Of a stretch of 7,780 nt of DNA, positions 6,000 to 7,780 are shown one piece after another. Numbering within the stretch: position 1 is the stretch's first letter; every line of letters begins with the position of its first letter. Under the pieces are notes generated by a model. It was not told the origin of the DNA and made no database searches. It worked only from the letters and a program-made list of their open reading frames with translations. Position numbers and translations under genes: made by a program. The DNA is from Lysobacterales bacterium (lineage in GTDB: Bacteria > Pseudomonadota > Gammaproteobacteria > Xanthomonadales > Marinicellaceae): NCBI GenBank assembly GCA_026990095.1, contig JALSIL010000582.1, forward strand, positions 1-7,780, in the 5' to 3' direction.

Positions 6000-6330
6000 G
6001 CAATTAAAAACCTCAGTGGATAAAATATTAAAAGAAAGTGGAAACAGTCTTTCTGCAGAAATACGCTCAAAGCTTAACCAGTCAAGGCAATTGGCATTAA
6101 GTCAAACTTTTGGTTCAACATTGGGTCGTCTTTTTTGGCTTGTGCCTCTTGCTGCCAGCATTGTTATTAGTGTTTATGTATTAAATCCTTTGACAAATAA
6201 GGCTCCAACAAACAATCCTAGAGCAACTGAAATCGTCAGCAACAACTTTACACTTGCTGAGGACATGGATGTTTCGGAGGATTTGGATTTCTATTTGTGG
6301 TTAGCCCATGAAGAATCGATTAATATTTAA
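5992..6330 (+). CDS. Small single-pass membrane protein, probable anti-sigma factor (DUF3619-like)
   Basis: This 112-residue protein has an N-terminal cytoplasmic helix region (1-46), one membrane segment of about 20 residues (RLFWLVPLAASIVISVYVLN, 46-65), and a short acidic tail outside (DMDVSEDLDFYLWLA, 91-105). Position right behind a sigma factor, with overlapping start and stop codons, suggests that it holds the sigma factor at the membrane. It contains no cysteine, so it is not a zinc-containing (ZAS) anti-sigma. Length, shape and the D-x-LDFYLWLA ending recall the DUF3619 family, which I remember as a neighbour of DUF3106 in betaproteobacteria; this is from memory, not a search. AAGGTG lies seven bases before the ATG, inside the sigma gene. 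The anti-sigma role is inferred from context, and its mechanism may be unusual. Confidence 0.75.
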   Translation: MNKQLKTSVDKILKESGNSLSAEIRSKLNQSRQLALSQTFGSTLGRLFWLVPLAASIVISVYVLNPLTNKAPTNNPRATEIVSNNFTLAEDMDVSEDLDFYLWLAHEESINI

Positions 6331-6341
6331 GGAAGTTTGAA

Positions 6342-6995
6342 ATGAAATTTATTTATTTAATCATTGTATTTACATGTTTTAGTAACAATGCCAATAGCAT
6401 AGATTGGAACTCATTGGATTTAAAACAACAGCAACTTTTAGCCCCCTTTGCATCGGACTGGAATACGCTTGATGATAAAACCCAAGATTTTCTTGCTAAT
6501 AAGACGAGTCTTTGGATTCAGAAACCCAAACAAGAAAGGCAAAAAACAAGGCAAATTCTAAACCGATTTAAAGATAAAAATACGCAGCAAAGAAAAGCCA
6601 TTCTGAACAAATACATGCGTTTTGAAAAACTACCTGCAGAAAAAAAGAAGCAAATAAGGCAAGCTAAACGTCGCTTTAACAACCTCTCACCACAACAAAA
6701 AAAACAATTAAGGCAAAAGTACAATCGTTTGAACCCGAAACAAAAAAGACAAGCCATGCAAAAGAACAAATTAACACGATTCATTAGTCAATTTGAAAAG
6801 GACAAACAAGCCCCACTGCGAGCCATGATTACGTCATTTGCACCACGATACAAAAGAACCATGAGGCAACACATGACACAACTGACCCATGAAGAAAAAC
6901 AAGCCTTTGCTTTGCACTTATTAGCCATGAAACCGACACAAAGACTCAAGCTTCTCGAAGAATTATTAATCAAACAACAAGACATTAAAAACTAA
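6342..6995 (+). CDS. Exported basic helical repeat protein, DUF3106-like
   Basis: This 217-residue protein begins with a Sec-type signal peptide (K2, hydrophobic 3-14, likely cut after A17-N18-S19), so it should act in the periplasm; no proper lipobox precedes C12. The body is very rich in Lys, Arg and Gln. It starts with DWNSLDLKQQQLLAPFASDW (21-40), a pattern typical of DUF3106, and continues with imperfect repeats of about 15-18 residues beginning LPAEKKKQIRQ (97), LSPQQKKQLRQ (115) and LNPKQKRQAMQ (130), then LTHEEKQAF (181). The L-x-P/x-x-Q spacing recalls the LTxxQ helices of Spy/CpxP periplasmic proteins, an analogy only. GGAAG sits seven bases before the ATG, and only 11 bases separate it from the upstream gene, so it belongs to the sigma operon. 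It could be a target, sensor or chaperone of the stress that the sigma factor answers; function is not established. Confidence 0.8.
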   Translation: MKFIYLIIVFTCFSNNANSIDWNSLDLKQQQLLAPFASDWNTLDDKTQDFLANKTSLWIQKPKQERQKTRQILNRFKDKNTQQRKAILNKYMRFEKLPAEKKKQIRQAKRRFNNLSPQQKKQLRQKYNRLNPKQKRQAMQKNKLTRFISQFEKDKQAPLRAMITSFAPRYKRTMRQHMTQLTHEEKQAFALHLLAMKPTQRLKLLEELLIKQQDIKN

Positions 6996-7004
6996 TGCTA
7001 TAAT
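6996..7004 (+). promoter_or_regulatory. Extended -10 promoter of the PqqD-like gene
   Basis: TGCTATAAT is a perfect extended -10 element (TGN plus consensus TATAAT) beginning one base after the stop of the DUF3106-like gene. No good -35 hexamer is seen at the normal distance, which extended -10 promoters do not strictly need. Transcription would start near 7011, giving a leader of about 26 bases to the ATG at 7037. The small gene can therefore be expressed independently of the sigma operon. Confidence 0.5.
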
Positions 7005-7036
7005 CAAAATTTATAATTACTGTTTTGGAAACGCCA

Positions 7037-7297
7037 ATGCTAATGATAAACCCTGCAATACTTCGCACTCCAGTTGCTGATAAGGGCATTTTATTGCTGG
7101 AACCCGCTACTGGCAAATACTTTGAATTAAATGAAACATCGGCACTAATTTACCAACAATTAGAACAAAGCTCTGATATTCAATCCATTGTCAAAACACT
7201 GGTTGCTGTTTTCGATATTGATGCACATACCGCATTAAGTGATACTAACGAAATAATTGCACAGTTTATCCAAAACAATATTTGTATTGAGGCATAA
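7037..7297 (+). CDS. PqqD-like small protein (RiPP recognition element fold)
   Basis: This 86-residue protein matches the PqqD/PF05402 pattern: LLLEPATGKYFELNETSALIYQ near the start (the LD-x-x-TGxYFxLN-x-x-x-x-IW motif), then a helical region ending in FIQNNICIEA. Such proteins are winged-helix-like peptide-binding modules that present a precursor peptide to a modifying enzyme, as PqqD does for the radical SAM enzyme PqqE; many stand-alone members have no known job. I chose the ATG at 7037 because GGAAA (7027-7031) lies five bases before it; an in-frame TTG at 7025 would fall over that ribosome site, and an ATG at 7043 is also possible. It lies 41 bases after the sigma operon and ends in a strong hairpin. 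No precursor peptide, radical SAM enzyme or transporter is visible in the window, so the partner is unknown. Confidence 0.78.
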   Translation: MLMINPAILRTPVADKGILLLEPATGKYFELNETSALIYQQLEQSSDIQSIVKTLVAVFDIDAHTALSDTNEIIAQFIQNNICIEA

Positions 7298-7325
7298 AAA
7301 AAACCAGCAATTTGCTGGTTTTTTT
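7297..7325. terminator. Bidirectional intrinsic terminator between the PqqD-like and FKBP genes
   Basis: CCAGCA (7304-7309) pairs with TGCTGG (7313-7318) around a three-base loop, and the stem extends outward with A/T pairs up to 7297/7325. A run of T follows on the plus strand and a run of A precedes, giving a T-run on the minus strand as well. It therefore fits both convergent genes, starting at the last base of the PqqD-like stop codon and lying 26 bases past the FKBP stop. Confidence 0.9.
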
Positions 7326-7350
7326 CTTTATTTTATAAAGCCCTAACTGC

Positions 7351-7780
7351 TTATTTTTTATCGTCTTTAACTTCAAGTAATTCAACTTCAAAAATAAGTG
7401 TGCTGTTTGGTCCAATAACAGAACCAGGACGAGCATCAGCACCATAAGCTAACTCAGGTGGAATATAGAAGCGGTACTTAGACCCTGCATTCATTAATTG
7501 CAGACCTTCGGTCCACCCTTTAATAACTTGATTTAAGGCAAATGTTGCCGGTTGACCACGCTTAACTGAACTATCAAATTCGGTTCCATCAATTAATGTA
7601 CCAACATAATGAACCACAACAGTTGCATTAGCAGAACCAGGTTTAGCACCGTTTCCTTCTTTCATCACTTCATAGAGAATACCAGAGTCGGTTTTTTTGA
7701 TGCCTTTTTCTTTGGCTTTCTTGGCTAAAAACTTTTTACCTTCTTCTAAATTTTTAACTTTATCTTCTTCAAGCTTTGCC
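7351..7780 (-). CDS. FKBP-type peptidyl-prolyl cis-trans isomerase, Mip/FkpA-like, 5'-truncated by the window edge
   Basis: It catalyses cis-trans isomerisation of proline peptide bonds and helps fold exported proteins, usually in the periplasm for this type. The visible 142 residues read without a stop from the right edge and begin with a charged helix (AKLEEDKVKNLEEGKKFLAK and KAKEKGIKKT), the end of the N-terminal dimerisation domain of Mip/FkpA proteins. The FKBP domain follows with VHYVGTLIDGTEFDSS, VIKGWTEGLQLMNAGSKYRF, IPPELAYG and IGPNSTLIFEVELL, all standard active-site blocks. The protein ends in VKDDKK. A GTG inside the visible part, 37 codons in, is not the true start because the frame continues upstream with family-typical sequence. 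The start and any signal peptide lie beyond the window. Confidence 0.95.
   Translation of the reverse strand, partial: AKLEEDKVKNLEEGKKFLAKKAKEKGIKKTDSGILYEVMKEGNGAKPGSANATVVVHYVGTLIDGTEFDSSVKRGQPATFALNQVIKGWTEGLQLMNAGSKYRFYIPPELAYGADARPGSVIGPNSTLIFEVELLEVKDDKK

Noticed and set aside
6342..6395. Lipoprotein signal at C12 of the DUF3106-like protein
   Set aside because: The residues before the cysteine are V-F-T, and the Phe does not fit the lipobox; a normal signal-peptidase site after A-N-S fits better.
6518..6985. Two minus-strand cysteine-rich open frames opposite the DUF3106-like gene
   Set aside because: They are complements of Lys/Gln-rich codons, with no ribosome site or known motif; treated as shadows of the real gene.
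7025..7036. TTG at 7025 as the start of the PqqD-like gene
   Set aside because: It would lie over the GGAAA ribosome site that is well placed for the ATG at 7037, and the four extra residues are outside the family pattern.
1..7780. CRISPR array, tRNA, rRNA or insertion sequence
   Set aside because: I saw no regularly spaced repeats, no cloverleaf-like sequence, no rRNA-like stretch and no transposase motif in either direction.

Overview
The window reads as chromosomal DNA of a low-to-moderate GC gammaproteobacterium-like organism. The evidence is a full-length PriA of the proteobacterial type, a Mip/FkpA-type FKBP isomerase, and an ECF sigma / small membrane protein / DUF3106-like gene trio of a kind I recall mainly from beta- and gammaproteobacteria. 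Genus cannot be fixed from the sequence. The ABC ATPase at the left edge carries the spelling DESVSALD and a linker that I associate with fused double-ATPase proteins, common in Bacteroidetes but not confined to them, so the taxonomic call is tentative.

Layout from left to right: (1) 1-947, plus strand, the C-terminal part of an oligopeptide/dipeptide ABC transporter ATPase, open at the left edge and probably the second half of a tandem-ATPase fusion. (2) 1026-2708, minus strand, a very AT-rich DUF262 + DUF1524 gene of the GmrSD restriction family, sitting between two convergent housekeeping-type genes with its own promoter-like sequence and two nested inverted repeats in its leader. (3) 2790-4982, minus strand, priA, the replication-restart helicase. 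(4) 4983-5429, a 447-base AT-rich gap without a gene. It holds four exact matches to the DnaA box TTATNCACA plus one 8-of-9 match, an exact match to the IHF consensus, a perfect 17-base palindrome and another dyad. This looks like a chromosomal replication origin or another DnaA-binding locus. (5) 5430-6995, plus strand, a tight three-gene operon: ECF-type sigma factor, small single-pass membrane protein (probable anti-sigma), and an exported basic repeat protein of DUF3106 type. (6) 7037-7297, plus strand, a small PqqD-like protein behind its own extended -10 promoter. (7) A strong terminator hairpin at about 7297-7325 serves both strands. (8) 7351-7780, minus strand, the C-terminal part of an FKBP-type prolyl isomerase, open at the right edge.

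Functional reading: the gap at 4983-5429 separates two divergent units, priA to the left and the sigma operon to the right, so both are read away from the DnaA-box cluster. The sigma / membrane protein / exported protein operon looks like an envelope-sensing unit in which the exported product could be target or sensor. The DUF262/DUF1524 gene is the one clear accessory, defence-type element. The most noteworthy observation is the oriC-like cluster, because no classical origin neighbour (dnaA, dnaN, mnmG, rpmH) is visible in the window.
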